64,000 bases of DNA from Flavobacterium ichthyis (GCF_009915155.1 NZ_JAABLM010000001.1:248001-312000); one strand, 5' to 3'. Positions 17,502 to 26,609 are shown, counted from the first letter of the stretch. Translations and numbers: made by a program. The notes: generated by a model not told the origin, from the sequence alone.

Positions 17502-17527
17502 GACCAAACACAATTGCTATGAAAATC

Positions 17528-17553
17528 AAAATCCTGCTTCGGCAGGATTTTTA
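17528..17553 (+). terminator. lipoprotein gene terminator
   Basis: Stem aatcctgc-ttcg-gcaggatt with a T run. Confidence 0.85.
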
Positions 17554-17582
17554 TTTACTAATTCTTTTCTTTTACTCTAAAA

Positions 17583-17606
17583 AAAAATCCCGCAAAAAGC
17601 GGGATT
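17583..17606 (-). terminator. rplU-rpmA terminator
   Basis: On the minus strand aatcccgctttttgcgggatt followed by T7. Confidence 0.85.
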
Positions 17607-17630
17607 CATTTATCATAAAATCTAAATTTC

Positions 17631-17891
17631 TTAAGCTTCAAATGGAAGAATAGAAACAAAAGATTTGTTATCACCTTTTTTCTGGAACTTTACAATTCCG
17701 TCAACTTTTGCATGTAAAGTATGATCTTTACCCATGTAAACGTTTTCTCCCGGATTGTGTTTAGAACCTCTTTGTCTAACGATGATGTTTCCAGCAATTG
17801 CAGCTTGACCACCATAAATCTTAACACCTAAACGTTTCGATTCTGATTCTCTACCATTCTTGGAACTACCGACACCTTTCTTGTGAGCCAT
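17631..17891 (-). CDS. rpmA: 50S ribosomal protein L27
   Basis: 86 residues, normal size. The N-terminal [22 protein letters not shown] reaches toward the peptidyl-transferase centre, followed by GNIIVRQRG and the [11 protein letters not shown] core. It lies 24 bp downstream of rplU, the near-universal L21-L27 operon. The N-terminus starts with the mature form, without the cleavable extension of Firmicutes. Confidence 0.98.
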   Translation of the reverse strand: MAHKKGVGSSKNGRESESKRLGVKIYGGQAAIAGNIIVRQRGSKHNPGENVYMGKDHTLHAKVDGIVKFQKKGDNKSFVSILPFEA

Positions 17892-17915
17892 GACGTATAA
17901 GTTTTTAAATGTTAA

Positions 17916-18335
17916 TTATTCTTGAGTATCTTCTTTTTTAGCTTTAGCTACTTTTTTCTTAGGAGCTTCAGCCTCTTCAGTTACAGGTGCAGCTTCTTTC
18001 TTAGCAGCAGTTTTCTTAGCACCTGGAGCTACAATTCCAGAAATTTGGATTTGTGTCAAAGCCTGACGGTGACCATTTTTCTTTTTGTAACCTTTTCTTC
18101 TTTTCTTTTTGAAAACAATAACTTTGTCTCCTTGAAGGTGTTGTAAAACTTTCGCTTCAACAGAAGCACCTTCTACAGCCGGGGCGCCTAAAGTGATTGT
18201 TCCGTTGTCATCCAATAAAAGAACTTTTGCAAAAGAAACTGCATCTCCTTCTTTATCAGCCAAACGGTGAACATAAACCTTTAAGTCTTTGCTTACTTTA
18301 AATTGTTGCCCTGCTATCTCTACGATTGCGTACAT
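17916..18335 (-). CDS. rplU: 50S ribosomal protein L21 with Ala/Lys-rich extension
   Basis: 139 residues. The L21 core occupies residues 1 to about 103 (MYAIVEIAGQQFKV, KKKRRKGYKKKNGHRQ). About 35 extra residues rich in Lys, Ala and Glu follow, a disordered tail found in several Flavobacteriia. First gene of the rplU-rpmA operon, with a canonical promoter just upstream. Confidence 0.97.
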   Translation of the reverse strand: MYAIVEIAGQQFKVSKDLKVYVHRLADKEGDAVSFAKVLLLDDNGTITLGAPAVEGASVEAKVLQHLQGDKVIVFKKKRRKGYKKKNGHRQALTQIQISGIVAPGAKKTAAKKEAAPVTEEAEAPKKKVAKAKKEDTQE

Positions 18336-18366
18336 AACAATGATGTTTAGTTAATTTTTAAGGTTG

Positions 18367-18396
18367 CAAATATACAACTATTTCTTTACAGCGCAA
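18367..18396 (-). promoter_or_regulatory. rplU-rpmA promoter
   Basis: On the minus strand TTG (18396-18394), 19 bp, then TATATTTG (18374-18367): a perfect Bacteroidota housekeeping promoter about 32 bp before the ATG. Confidence 0.75.
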
Positions 18397-18440
18397 GTAG
18401 CTGAATAAAACTTTTACAACAAAAATAATTTTCCCTTTTT

Positions 18441-18493
18441 TCAGGAGCCAATCCCGCTTTTCGCTGCTCCCGAAGCGTCGGGACGGGGCTACA
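18441..18493 (-). repeat. dispersed repeat family 2, short form
   Basis: Read on the minus strand: agccccgtcccgacgcttcg, then gggagcagcgaaaagcggga and ttggctcc. Nearly identical, in inverse orientation, to 15283-15331. Confidence 0.75.
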
Positions 18494-18540
18494 ACAGGAG
18501 AAATTTCATTTTTTTTTTATTCGAAGACAAAGAACAATTT

Positions 18541-18777
18541 CAATTTCAAATAAAATCAAAAAAAATCCTCAAATCTGTGGCAAGAGGAAATTCCAATAAT
18601 AAAACTCCAAATTCCAAAAGCTTCACTTTGCGAACCTTGCGAAAACCTTGCGAACCTTGGGGTTGAAATTCCATTAAAAGCACAATTTTAATGATAACTT
18701 CAATTTCAAATAAAATCCAAAAAAATCCTATAATCTGTGGCAAGAAGAAATTCCAATAAAGAAATTCCAAATTCCAA
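18541..18777. repeat. direct repeat of about 78 bp, period 160
   Basis: 18541-18618 and 18701-18777 share caatttcaaataaaat, then atctgtggcaaga and aaattccaataa...ccaaattccaa almost base for base. Between them, 18626-18660 holds short 'cttgcgaac' tandem units. Confidence 0.75.
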
Positions 18778-18792
18778 ACCTGAAACAAAAAT

Positions 18793-19608
18793 TTACTCCT
18801 TTAAAATTTTCTGTGATCGTTGTTTTACCTCTTTAATTAACAACGGGAAAGCCGGTTCTGCCATTTCACTATGATTAAAACCATCCAGCTCGAATAACCT
18901 AGTATTCTCGTGTTTTACCAATTTCATCATGCGTTCCAAATAGGCATTTTCCTCATATCTCCCCATGATTTCCAATTCTCTATCTCCGGTAATTAACAAC
19001 AACGGAGGTAAATCTTTTCGCACAAAAAAAAGTGGCGAATATTCATCAATTATAGGTTGTAATTCGGGAATGCCTTTTTCTTTTCTAATGGTAAAATGTG
19101 TTACTGCTTGACCACTAAACGGAATCAATCCCGCAATTTCATTGGCGTCAACAGCGTGTTTTTTTAAATATTTTTTATCAAAACCAATCATCATTCCTAA
19201 ATATCCACCAGCAGAATGTCCGGTTACAAAAATTAATTTTTTATTGCCGCCATATTGTTCCACATTATGAAAAGCCCAAGCCACAGCAGCAGCCGCATCT
19301 TCTATATAAGTTGGCGCTTTTACATTTGGCGAAAGCCTATACCCTACCCCAATTACGGCAAATCCATTATTTTTAATCGCTTCGGGAATTTCTTTTTTAC
19401 CGCCGGTAATGCCACCACCATGAAACCAAATCACTGTGGCGAAATTTTTGTGATTTTTAGGATAATAAAAATCCAGCAAACATTGGCTTTTTTGGTAATC
19501 AGTTGTGTTTTTATCGTAATAATTAATATTTTCTAGAAATTGATAATCTTGTGCTTTTGCAATAATTCCCAAGAGAAAAACAAAAATCGTCAGTACTATT
19601 TTTTTCAT
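18793..19608 (-). CDS. secreted alpha/beta hydrolase (esterase-like)
   Basis: 271 residues from the methionine of MKKIVLTIFVFLLGIIAKAQ, a clear signal peptide. Alpha/beta-hydrolase features: oxyanion-hole HGGG, nucleophile elbow GHSAGG, and a C-terminal FNHSEM with the catalytic His. The layout matches hormone-sensitive-lipase/carboxylesterase-like BD-FAE members. Probably periplasmic ester hydrolysis; substrate unknown. It follows the GAF gene after a terminator, so it is likely its own unit. Confidence 0.87.
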   Translation of the reverse strand: MKKIVLTIFVFLLGIIAKAQDYQFLENINYYDKNTTDYQKSQCLLDFYYPKNHKNFATVIWFHGGGITGGKKEIPEAIKNNGFAVIGVGYRLSPNVKAPTYIEDAAAAVAWAFHNVEQYGGNKKLIFVTGHSAGGYLGMMIGFDKKYLKKHAVDANEIAGLIPFSGQAVTHFTIRKEKGIPELQPIIDEYSPLFFVRKDLPPLLLITGDRELEIMGRYEENAYLERMMKLVKHENTRLFELDGFNHSEMAEPAFPLLIKEVKQRSQKILKE

Positions 19609-19626
19609 TTCAAACAAAATAAAAAA

Positions 19627-19650
19627 AACCTAAAACAGGGGTTTTAGGTT
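19627..19650 (-). terminator. GAF-protein gene terminator
   Basis: 9-bp stem aacctaaaa / ttttaggtt, with T8 on the minus strand. Confidence 0.8.
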
Positions 19651-19659
19651 CGGGGTTGT

Positions 19660-20115
19660 TTAATAAAGTTTTGCAACATTTTCATTTACAAATTCTAGAA
19701 ATCGTTCGTCCGCTTCGTTAAAAGCATCCAACACATTTGAGTCGATGTCTATTTGCCCGATATTTTTTCCGTTCACAAACATTGGCACCACAATTTCGGA
19801 CTTTACGGTGATGCTACAAGCAATGTAATTATCTTGTGCATTAACATCTGGAACTACGAAATTTTCGTTAGAAACCGCAACTTGTCCACAAATCCCTTTC
19901 CCAAACGGAATTACCGTATGATCAGTTGCTTCTCCAGCATAGGGTCCTAAAATTAACTCCTCTTTTTCGCCGTTTCTAAAATAATAACCAACCCAATCAT
20001 AATAATCAATATTGTCTTTTAAAAGGTGGCAAATTTGTAAGAGTTTATCATCGATAAGCGTATTTTCGTGATGTAAAATATCGGTAACTTTTGGTTTTAA
20101 TTCTTCGAAAGTCAT
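19660..20115 (-). CDS. GAF-domain protein, free-methionine-(R)-sulfoxide reductase-like
   Basis: 151 residues, one GAF domain. The layout GPYAGEATDHTVIPFGKGICGQ...DNYIACS...SEIVVPM matches free Met-R-sulfoxide reductases (fRMsr/MsrC). The Cys in GICG and the nucleophilic Cys in YIACS are kept, while the first resolving Cys of the enterobacterial enzyme is missing. A methionine-sulfoxide reductase role is likely but not certain. Divergent from xrtF; TACTTTTG at 20143-20136 is a possible -7 box. Confidence 0.8.
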   Translation of the reverse strand: MTFEELKPKVTDILHHENTLIDDKLLQICHLLKDNIDYYDWVGYYFRNGEKEELILGPYAGEATDHTVIPFGKGICGQVAVSNENFVVPDVNAQDNYIACSITVKSEIVVPMFVNGKNIGQIDIDSNVLDAFNEADERFLEFVNENVAKLY

Positions 20116-20148
20116 TTGTATTAATAATTTTATTACAAAAGTATTTAA

Positions 20149-20176
20149 TTGCCGAAAGATAAATTTTATAGTTTTG
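20149..20176 (+). promoter_or_regulatory. xrtF promoter
   Basis: TTG (20149-20151), 17 bp, TAGTTTTG (20169-20176): canonical Bacteroidota promoter, 10 bp before the ATG. Confidence 0.65.
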
Positions 20177-20185
20177 TTAAAAATT

Positions 20186-20734
20186 ATGCTGTTGAAAAAT
20201 TACTTCATCCAATACAAACCATTTTTCGCATTTCTACTGAAGTTTTTCGGAATTTATGGACTTTTGGCCATTTTGTACCATTTATATTTGGCACAATTTC
20301 CAGAAATTGAACCTGACGGCATCACCAAAATGGTCGCCTCTCAAACTGAGGGTTTACTGAATTTTTTTGGACAAAATTCCACCACGGTAATTCACGAACG
20401 ACAACCAAGTGTAAAATTATTTTTGGGGGATTTGTATATTGCCCGCGTTGTTGAAGGCTGTAATGCTGTAAGTGTGATGATATTATTTGCCGCGTTTGTA
20501 GTGGCTTTCAAAGGAAAAATTAAATCCACAATTCTTTTTATTCTTGCAGGTATAGTAATAATTCATCTTTTAAATGTAAGTCGAATTGCGCTGCTTGCGG
20601 TAGCTTTAAAACATTATCCGGAACAGGAACATTTGCTTCACGGAGTTATTTTCCCACTTTTTATATACGGTGTTGTTTTTATGCTTTGGATATTCTGGGT
20701 TCAAAAATTTTCTGACCATGCAAAAAGTTCTTAA
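20186..20734 (+). CDS. xrtF: exosortase family protein XrtF
   Basis: 182 residues, integral membrane protease/transpeptidase of the exosortase/archaeosortase family. The catalytic triad is visible: Cys92 in EGCNAV, Arg133 in NVSRIALL and His152 in LLHGVIFP, embedded in hydrophobic helices. XrtF recognises C-terminal sorting tails on envelope proteins of Flavobacteriia. No obvious substrate is in this window. The ATG was chosen over an in-frame TTG four codons upstream because the promoter -7 box overlaps that TTG. Confidence 0.92.
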   Translation: MLLKNYFIQYKPFFAFLLKFFGIYGLLAILYHLYLAQFPEIEPDGITKMVASQTEGLLNFFGQNSTTVIHERQPSVKLFLGDLYIARVVEGCNAVSVMILFAAFVVAFKGKIKSTILFILAGIVIIHLLNVSRIALLAVALKHYPEQEHLLHGVIFPLFIYGVVFMLWIFWVQKFSDHAKSS

Positions 20735-21158
20735 ATACTGGAAAGAAATTCTGGCTTCGGTTTTTTTGGTGGCCATTTTTGCGCTCATCAGGATGTTTGA
20801 AACATCGTATTACGATCCTTTTTTGGTCTATTTTAAAGGCGATTATACTAATCTTCCCTATCCTGAATTTAATGGTTTAAAATTATTTTTGTCTTTATTA
20901 CTTCGATATTTTTTAAATTCGGTTGTAACTTTAATATTAATTCAAATCCTTTTTAAAGACAAAAATCTTACAAAATTTGCAGGGATTTTATTGGTGATTT
21001 TCTTGATGATTTTGATGGTCGCATTTTTTATTTTAGCAAATTCCGAAAACACTCAGCAATCCTTCTTATTTTATGTAAGGCGATTTTTAATCCAACCACT
21101 TTTTGCAATACTGTTCCTTCCAGCCATTTTTTATCAGAAAAAATTAGAGAAAAAATAA
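20718..21158 (+). CDS. exosortase F system-associated membrane protein
   Basis: 146 residues, about four transmembrane helices. The ATG lies inside xrtF (17-nt overlap), a sign of translational coupling. The family is known only as the constant partner of XrtF; its biochemical role is not established. Start at MQKVLKYWKEIL; the longer frame upstream lies in xrtF. Confidence 0.87.
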   Translation: MQKVLKYWKEILASVFLVAIFALIRMFETSYYDPFLVYFKGDYTNLPYPEFNGLKLFLSLLLRYFLNSVVTLILIQILFKDKNLTKFAGILLVIFLMILMVAFFILANSENTQQSFLFYVRRFLIQPLFAILFLPAIFYQKKLEKK

Positions 21159-21180
21159 CAACGTGCGAATTATTTTTTTA

Positions 21181-21188
21181 TAGTTTTG
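21181..21188 (+). promoter_or_regulatory. putative -7 box of the HYC/TonB/HMA unit
   Basis: TAGTTTTG, 22 bp before the ATG of the next gene; no standard -33 TTG. Confidence 0.4.
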
Positions 21189-21210
21189 CATCAAAACAAT
21201 CTCTTTTTCA

Positions 21211-21633
21211 ATGAATTTCAAAAAAGCAAGCTGTTTTATTTTAGCTTTTTTCCTGTTACTTTCCAGTTCGGGAATGGCTTTCAGCCTGCATTTTTGTGAA
21301 GGAAAATTAGCATCGGTTTCAACCTCTTATAAAGCGGAAGAACCTTGTGTTAAACCCGAAAAAAAATCAAACGACAAATGTTGTGGCACGCCAAAAGACA
21401 ATCACAAAAGTTGTTGTTCTGATAAAAAAGTCGAGCTAAAGAAAAAATCAGTTGAGATTGTTACCAAAACTTTTTCGGTTGATTTAGACCATGCAACTAT
21501 CGACAATACATGGAAACCGGATTTGTTTTTTTTCAAATTGGCATCTGGAAATAATGCTATAATTGATTATTACTGCGATGCAAATGCTCCGCCGCTTTTT
21601 AAACTTTATTCCCAATACCTACTTTACGCCTGA
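21211..21633 (+). CDS. HYC_CC_PP family secreted protein
   Basis: 140 residues with a signal peptide. Signatures: LHFCEG just after the signal region, two CC pairs in a Lys-rich stretch (DKCCGTP, KSCCSDKK), and a C-terminal DANAPPLFKLY. Cys and His residues suggest metal binding. It precedes a TonB receptor and an HMA protein in the same direction, consistent with a copper or other soft-metal acquisition/handling module. The family has no proven biochemical function. Confidence 0.85.
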   Translation: MNFKKASCFILAFFLLLSSSGMAFSLHFCEGKLASVSTSYKAEEPCVKPEKKSNDKCCGTPKDNHKSCCSDKKVELKKKSVEIVTKTFSVDLDHATIDNTWKPDLFFFKLASGNNAIIDYYCDANAPPLFKLYSQYLLYA

Positions 21634-21701
21634 TTTTTTGTTTTTGAAAAAAATAAAAACACGCCTTTGTGTTTCATTTAAAAAACATTAAATCATTTTT
21701 T

Positions 21702-23954
21702 ATGCCTAAATATTTTTATGCGTTAGCGGCACTTTTGCTAACGCAAATAAGTTTTTCACAAGAAAAATTATCGGGAAAAATAACCGAAGAAAGTGCTGGA
21801 AATCCTCCATTAATTGGTGCAACGGTACAATGGTTAAATTCTGCCATCAATACTGTAACAGATGCAAATGGTGAATTTTCGATTCCTTATTCAAAGGATC
21901 ATAAATTTCTCAAAATCAGTTTTGTTGGGTTCACAACTGATACGATTGCTGTGAATTCAGATCAATATATCAGCCATTCGCTTCGTCAGGAAACGCAACT
22001 GGATGAAATTTTGGTTTCAAAAGAAAGAAAAAGTTTACAAAAATCTTATCTGCAAACACAAAATGTGACCAATATGTCAAGCAAAGAATTGTTGAAAGCA
22101 GCTTGTTGCAATTTAGCCGAAAGTTTTGAAACCAATCCTTCCATTGATGTCAATTTTGCGGATGCATTAACCGGAACGAAACAAATTAAAATGCTTGGAT
22201 TAACAAGTCCTTACCTTTTAATTACCGAAGAAAACATTCCGTCGGTTCGTGGAGCTTCACAGGCTTACGGACTTTCTTTTACGCCTGGAACTTGGGTGGA
22301 AAGCATTCAAATTACCAAAGGTGCGGGTTCGGTAATTAACGGATTTGAAAGTATTTCCGGACAAATCAATACCGAAATCATCAAGCCTCATGACGACATA
22401 CCATTTTTCCTAAATGCTTATGGTTCAACCGATAGCCGATTTGAATTGAACACCCATTTCAATAAAAAAATTTCGGACAAATGGAGTTCGAGTTTGTTTC
22501 TTCACGGGAATACACGCGTTTCAAAAAACGACATGAACGATGATGGTTTCCTTGATAATCCTTTGGGAAAACAAATAAATGTGATGAATCGTTGGCAATA
22601 TGCGAATCTCGAAAAAGGTTGGGTGAGTTTCATTAATTTTCGATATCTGAATGATGCCAAACAAACAGGAGAAGTAGATTTTGACAAGGATCGAGACAAG
22701 TTGACCACTAATTTTTGGGGTTCGGAAATCAAAAGCGAACGTTATGATATTTCGGCAAAAATTGGATATGTTTTTCCCGAAATTCCCTATCAAAGCATTG
22801 GATTTCAGACTGCTTTGAGCGGTCATGACCAAGATTCTTATTTTGGATTAAATGAATACAACATTAACCAAAAAAGTTTGTATTCGAACTTCATTTTTAG
22901 TTCAATTATCAATAATACGTTGAATAAATTTTCTACGGGAATTAATTTTACTTACGACAAATATGATGAAAGGGTTGCAGTTCCGGATATTAACCGTGAT
23001 TTCAACCGAATTGACAATTCCGTGGGTGCTTTTTTTGAATATACGTACGACAATTCGGATAATTTTAGCATTGTAACTGGCGCAAGACTTGACCATCACA
23101 ACCGCTTGGGAACTTTTTTCACGCCACGCGTGCACATGCGTTACAACCCGTGGGAAAAAGGAGTTCTGCGAGCGTCTGTCGGAAGAGGAAAACGTTCCGC
23201 AAACATTTTTACCGAAAACCAAAATCTTTTTGCGAGTTCAAGAGCGTTTGACATTTTAAATAATTCTGGGAAAATTTATGGGCTTGACGCCGAAATTGCT
23301 TGGAATTACGGTTTGAGCTTCTTGCAAGGCTTCACGCTTTTTAATCGATCTGCTGAAGTTAGCGTAGATTTGTACAGAACGAATTTTCAAAATCAAGCGG
23401 TTGTAGATGTTTTCGGAAGTCCGCAACAAGTTGTATTTTATAATTTGAGTGGAAAATCGTACGCCAATAGTTTGCAAGCCGAATTTAACTATGAATTAGC
23501 AACACATTTCAATTTGCGAACCGCTTACAAATATTACGACATCAATACGGATTATTTAAGCGGCAGTTTTGAAAGACCTTTGCAAGCCAAACACCGATTT
23601 TTTGCTAATTTGGCTTACGAAACGCATATTGGCAACAAAGGGAAACAGTGGCGTTTTGATTTTACATACAATTGGATGGGAAAACAGCGTTTGCCAAATA
23701 CTTCGACAAATCCCACGGTTGATCAATTAGGCGATTATTCTCCGTCATTTTCGTTAATGAATGCTCAGGTTACTCGAACTTTTTCATCTGTCTTTGAAGT
23801 TTATGTAGGAGGAGAAAACATTGGAAATTACAAACAAGATCGCGCTATTTTAGGAGCGGAGAATCCTTTTGGAACAACATTTGATAGTTCAATTATCTAT
23901 TCGCCAATTTTCGGTCAAATGTATTATGCAGGAATTCGATTTAAAATAAAATAA
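21702..23954 (+). CDS. TonB-dependent receptor with carboxypeptidase-like N-domain
   Basis: 750 residues from MPKYFYALAALLL. Signal peptide, then a CarboxypepD_reg-like domain (about 20-105: GKITEESAGNPPLIGATV, FVGFTTDTIAV), plug (about 110-230, including the unusual ACCNLAESFETNPS) and beta-barrel ending RFKIK. The ACC motif in the plug is typical of the receptors that sit with HYC_CC_PP and HMA genes and fits soft-metal (copper) transport. An alternative GTG start 11 codons upstream is less likely. Confidence 0.93.
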   Translation: MPKYFYALAALLLTQISFSQEKLSGKITEESAGNPPLIGATVQWLNSAINTVTDANGEFSIPYSKDHKFLKISFVGFTTDTIAVNSDQYISHSLRQETQLDEILVSKERKSLQKSYLQTQNVTNMSSKELLKAACCNLAESFETNPSIDVNFADALTGTKQIKMLGLTSPYLLITEENIPSVRGASQAYGLSFTPGTWVESIQITKGAGSVINGFESISGQINTEIIKPHDDIPFFLNAYGSTDSRFELNTHFNKKISDKWSSSLFLHGNTRVSKNDMNDDGFLDNPLGKQINVMNRWQYANLEKGWVSFINFRYLNDAKQTGEVDFDKDRDKLTTNFWGSEIKSERYDISAKIGYVFPEIPYQSIGFQTALSGHDQDSYFGLNEYNINQKSLYSNFIFSSIINNTLNKFSTGINFTYDKYDERVAVPDINRDFNRIDNSVGAFFEYTYDNSDNFSIVTGARLDHHNRLGTFFTPRVHMRYNPWEKGVLRASVGRGKRSANIFTENQNLFASSRAFDILNNSGKIYGLDAEIAWNYGLSFLQGFTLFNRSAEVSVDLYRTNFQNQAVVDVFGSPQQVVFYNLSGKSYANSLQAEFNYELATHFNLRTAYKYYDINTDYLSGSFERPLQAKHRFFANLAYETHIGNKGKQWRFDFTYNWMGKQRLPNTSTNPTVDQLGDYSPSFSLMNAQVTRTFSSVFEVYVGGENIGNYKQDRAILGAENPFGTTFDSSIIYSPIFGQMYYAGIRFKIK

Positions 23955-23964
23955 ATTAAAAACC

Positions 23965-24324
23965 ATGAAAAAATTATTAGTAGCTTTAATTGTGTTGATG
24001 ATGGGAATCTCAACAAATGCACAGGAAAAAAAGAAAAAAAACGCCAAACATGATATTGAAGTTCAGGGGAATTGTGATATGTGCAAAAAGCGAATTGAAA
24101 AAGCCGCTTATTCCGTTGCAGGAGTAAAATCTGCGGAGTGGCATCAAGATGATCAAACTTTGCATGTGCTGATTAATGAACAAAAAACTTCACCATATTT
24201 GGTTTCAAAAGCTGTTGCACAAGCCGGTCATGATACCAAAACGGTAAAGGCTACCGACGAAAACTACGAAGCGCTACATTCTTGTTGTGCTTATGAGCGA
24301 AAGTCAAATGCCAAGCAAGAGTAA
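23965..24324 (+). CDS. periplasmic heavy-metal-associated (HMA) protein
   Basis: 119 residues. Signal peptide to about residue 20, a Lys-rich stretch, then an HMA fold with the metal-binding CDMC (Cys37, Cys40). A C-terminal HSCCAYE adds further thiols. Probably a periplasmic copper chaperone or scavenger. It begins 10 bp after the TonB receptor stop, so it is co-transcribed. Confidence 0.9.
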   Translation: MKKLLVALIVLMMGISTNAQEKKKKNAKHDIEVQGNCDMCKKRIEKAAYSVAGVKSAEWHQDDQTLHVLINEQKTSPYLVSKAVAQAGHDTKTVKATDENYEALHSCCAYERKSNAKQE

Positions 24325-24346
24325 ATTTTGCGCAAGCTAAAACATA

Positions 24347-24384
24347 AAAACCCTCAGATAAATAGTTGCTCTCTGGGGGTTTTG
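24347..24384 (+). terminator. terminator of the metal module
   Basis: Imperfect stem aaaccctcaga / tctgggggtttt with a short T run. Confidence 0.55.
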
Positions 24385-24504
24385 CTTTTTGATAGTATTT
24401 AATTTAAGGGATTTCGTTCGGATAGTTTGGAAATGTAATAAATTGATACCTTTTGTGGTGAAGGGTCTTATAATTTAGCGGGATAACATTAAAACAAATA
24501 CATC

Positions 24505-25308
24505 ATGAAATCAGTTAAAATTTTATTTTTAGCATCGGCCTTGCTGATGTTTTCTTGTTCAGGTTCTGACGAAGATGAACCCGGGTTGCCTACTTTATCA
24601 ACAACTGCAGTAAGCGGGATTTCCACAACTACTGCAATTTCTGGCGGAAATGTTTCGAGCCAAGGAAATAGTGAAATTATCTCTCGAGGTGTTTGTTGGA
24701 GTACATCTTCAAACCCAACAATTAACAACACTAAAACTGTAGATGGAACTGGAACGGGAAATTTTACCAGTAACCTAACGGGCTTAACACCTAACACCAA
24801 TTATTATATCAGAGCTTATGCAACCAATAGCGAAGGCACATCGTATGGAAATCAGGTTAATTTTCAAACTACCAACGGTCCAATTGCAGGAACTTCTGTA
24901 GAGTACATTTACGATATTGTAACTGATAGACAAGGTAATACTACAGTTACAAATGGTGTTACAACTTGTTTATTTGTAGATGGTGTTTTTTTTGATATGG
25001 ATCCGAATGCGGTAAGCTATTCTGTATTGTTTTATGATATGGCTAGAAGTTTACAAGGAACTCCTACTACTTATCCTGCCGATGTTGAATATGAATTTAA
25101 TGCAGACGCTGGTATAGAAATCCGTAACGGTCCATACGGAAATCAAACCCTTACCAATTGGTACAATGTTTATAACGGACTTCCTGTAACTAGAATTACC
25201 CCTGAAAATAAATTATTTGTACATGTGAATTGGTGTACACATGGAGGTTGTGTGGTTAGCGGATGCTATCTAATAACAGGTAAAGCAAAAGTTACGGTTC
25301 ATTATTAA
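24505..25308 (+). CDS. surface lipoprotein with fibronectin-type-III-like repeat
   Basis: 267 residues. Lipoprotein signal (FSCSGSDEDEPG; the acidic residues after the Cys resemble a surface-export signal of Bacteroidota). Residues about 30-125 form one Fn3-like module: the GVCWSTSSNPT and LTGLTPNTNYYIRAYATNSEG phrases are typical of Bacteroidota surface proteins. The C-terminal 140 residues are not recognised and contain a Cys-rich end (WCTHGGCVVSGCY). Function unknown. Confidence 0.8.
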   Translation: MKSVKILFLASALLMFSCSGSDEDEPGLPTLSTTAVSGISTTTAISGGNVSSQGNSEIISRGVCWSTSSNPTINNTKTVDGTGTGNFTSNLTGLTPNTNYYIRAYATNSEGTSYGNQVNFQTTNGPIAGTSVEYIYDIVTDRQGNTTVTNGVTTCLFVDGVFFDMDPNAVSYSVLFYDMARSLQGTPTTYPADVEYEFNADAGIEIRNGPYGNQTLTNWYNVYNGLPVTRITPENKLFVHVNWCTHGGCVVSGCYLITGKAKVTVHY

Positions 25309-25326
25309 TTTATTTGATTAGTTTAT

Positions 25327-25370
25327 AAAAAACACTTGATAAAAATTATTATTTATCAAGTGTTTTTTTT
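25327..25370. terminator. bidirectional terminator
   Basis: Long stem aaaacacttgataaa / tttatcaagtgtttt with T-run; the last codons of the convergent AraC gene lie within its 3' arm. Confidence 0.85.
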
Positions 25371-26492
25371 TGATTTTCTGTACTCTGAAGGAGTGATTCC
25401 TTCAAATTTTTTAAATGCAGCATTAAAAGCTGTCTTAGAGTTAAAACCAGCCTCAAGACCAATTGAAATTAAGGTGTAATTTTCAAATTCCTCTTGTTCT
25501 AGATATTTTTTTGCTTCGGCAACACGCAGCTCGTTTATGTAATTTGAAAAATTCTTTCCATATTCTGTATTTAAAAGTCGGGATAAATAGGTTTTATTTA
25601 TATTAAGTTCCTCTGCAACCATTTCTAAAGATAATAGAGGATTAGTAAAATTCCTTTCTGTTTTTACATATTTTTCAAATTCTATTAAATTTTCGTTTTT
25701 TGGAGCAATAGTAAAATCTTTAATAAAATGATTGTTTTTTTTAAGCGTATAATTTTTAATATTCTTTTGTTCTTGCACTATTCCAAAATGATAAATCCCA
25801 AAATGGCCTAATAAATAGATTAATATAGATAGTGCTATCCAAAGAAAATAGTAAAAGTATGTTTGAAGATAATTTCCAATGAAAACTTCTATAGTAAATG
25901 GTATTAACCAATAAACAGCCATTACTAGAAAAATATAGCTTAAAATATTTAGCCATCGAATGCTCATTACTGGAAATAACCGAAAATTATTCTTTGTTTG
26001 TTTTTTATAATGATTGATGAGTTTAATACTTAAAATTATCAATGCAATTGAATAGAAGATGTTGAAATATTCTAAACTTGCTTTTATATAGTCAAACTTT
26101 TTTATATGTACAGCATTATAAAAACCTAAAGCGTAAAATATTTTTTCTGTTATACAAATCAACAAATCAATGGTAAAAGGAATGAAAAACAGGTAATTTT
26201 TTTTATGAAATTTTTCAAAAGGATACAAATAATATTTTACATACAAAAAGAATAAGGTCATGAATACCGCTGAAAATGGGATGTAAAAATATCTAAAATA
26301 ATATTCCGTTGTAATTATTCCAGTTATATGCAGATAAGATTGTATAATATTGTAAGAGAATGAAACAATCAATAAAGCTAAAAAAAGATTACTTAACGTG
26401 TTATATTTTCTACTTAAAAATATATATAAGGAGAGAATAATGCCTTGTATTGCTCCTAATAACATAACGTTATTTAGTATTGAAAAAATCAT
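25356..26492 (-). CDS. membrane-anchored AraC-type regulator
   Basis: 378 residues. The N-terminal 240 residues contain about seven hydrophobic helices, a 7TM-like sensor. The C-terminal 105 residues are an AraC/XylS double helix-turn-helix (LEMVAEELNINKTYLSRLLN, ending FKKFEGITPSEYRKS). Such regulators in Flavobacteriia probably sense an envelope or small-molecule signal and act directly on DNA. The target is unknown; neighbours are a surface lipoprotein and a broken MG2/plug-like gene. Confidence 0.88.
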   Translation of the reverse strand: MIFSILNNVMLLGAIQGIILSLYIFLSRKYNTLSNLFLALLIVSFSYNIIQSYLHITGIITTEYYFRYFYIPFSAVFMTLFFLYVKYYLYPFEKFHKKNYLFFIPFTIDLLICITEKIFYALGFYNAVHIKKFDYIKASLEYFNIFYSIALIILSIKLINHYKKQTKNNFRLFPVMSIRWLNILSYIFLVMAVYWLIPFTIEVFIGNYLQTYFYYFLWIALSILIYLLGHFGIYHFGIVQEQKNIKNYTLKKNNHFIKDFTIAPKNENLIEFEKYVKTERNFTNPLLSLEMVAEELNINKTYLSRLLNTEYGKNFSNYINELRVAEAKKYLEQEEFENYTLISIGLEAGFNSKTAFNAAFKKFEGITPSEYRKSKKNT

Positions 26493-26609
26493 TATAGTAG
26501 TAAATTAATTACAAGACTAAAATAACGAAAAGTCTTTTAAAATCGAAATGCATTTAGGTTTCATAATTTCATTAAAATTTGTCTTCTTGGTCAATAACCA
26601 ATATTTTTT

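Larger units (their letters stand above)
18336..18792. other. 457-bp intergenic region of repeats
   Basis: Contains the rplU promoter, a family-2 repeat and a pair of about 78-bp direct repeats (own entries). A minus-strand frame over the direct repeats (18546-18788) is a by-product of them and not accepted as a gene. Confidence 0.7.

Noticed and set aside
18546..18788. Open frame of 80 codons on the minus strand
   Set aside because: Its two halves translate the same direct repeat; composition is that of AT-rich repeat DNA with no start context.
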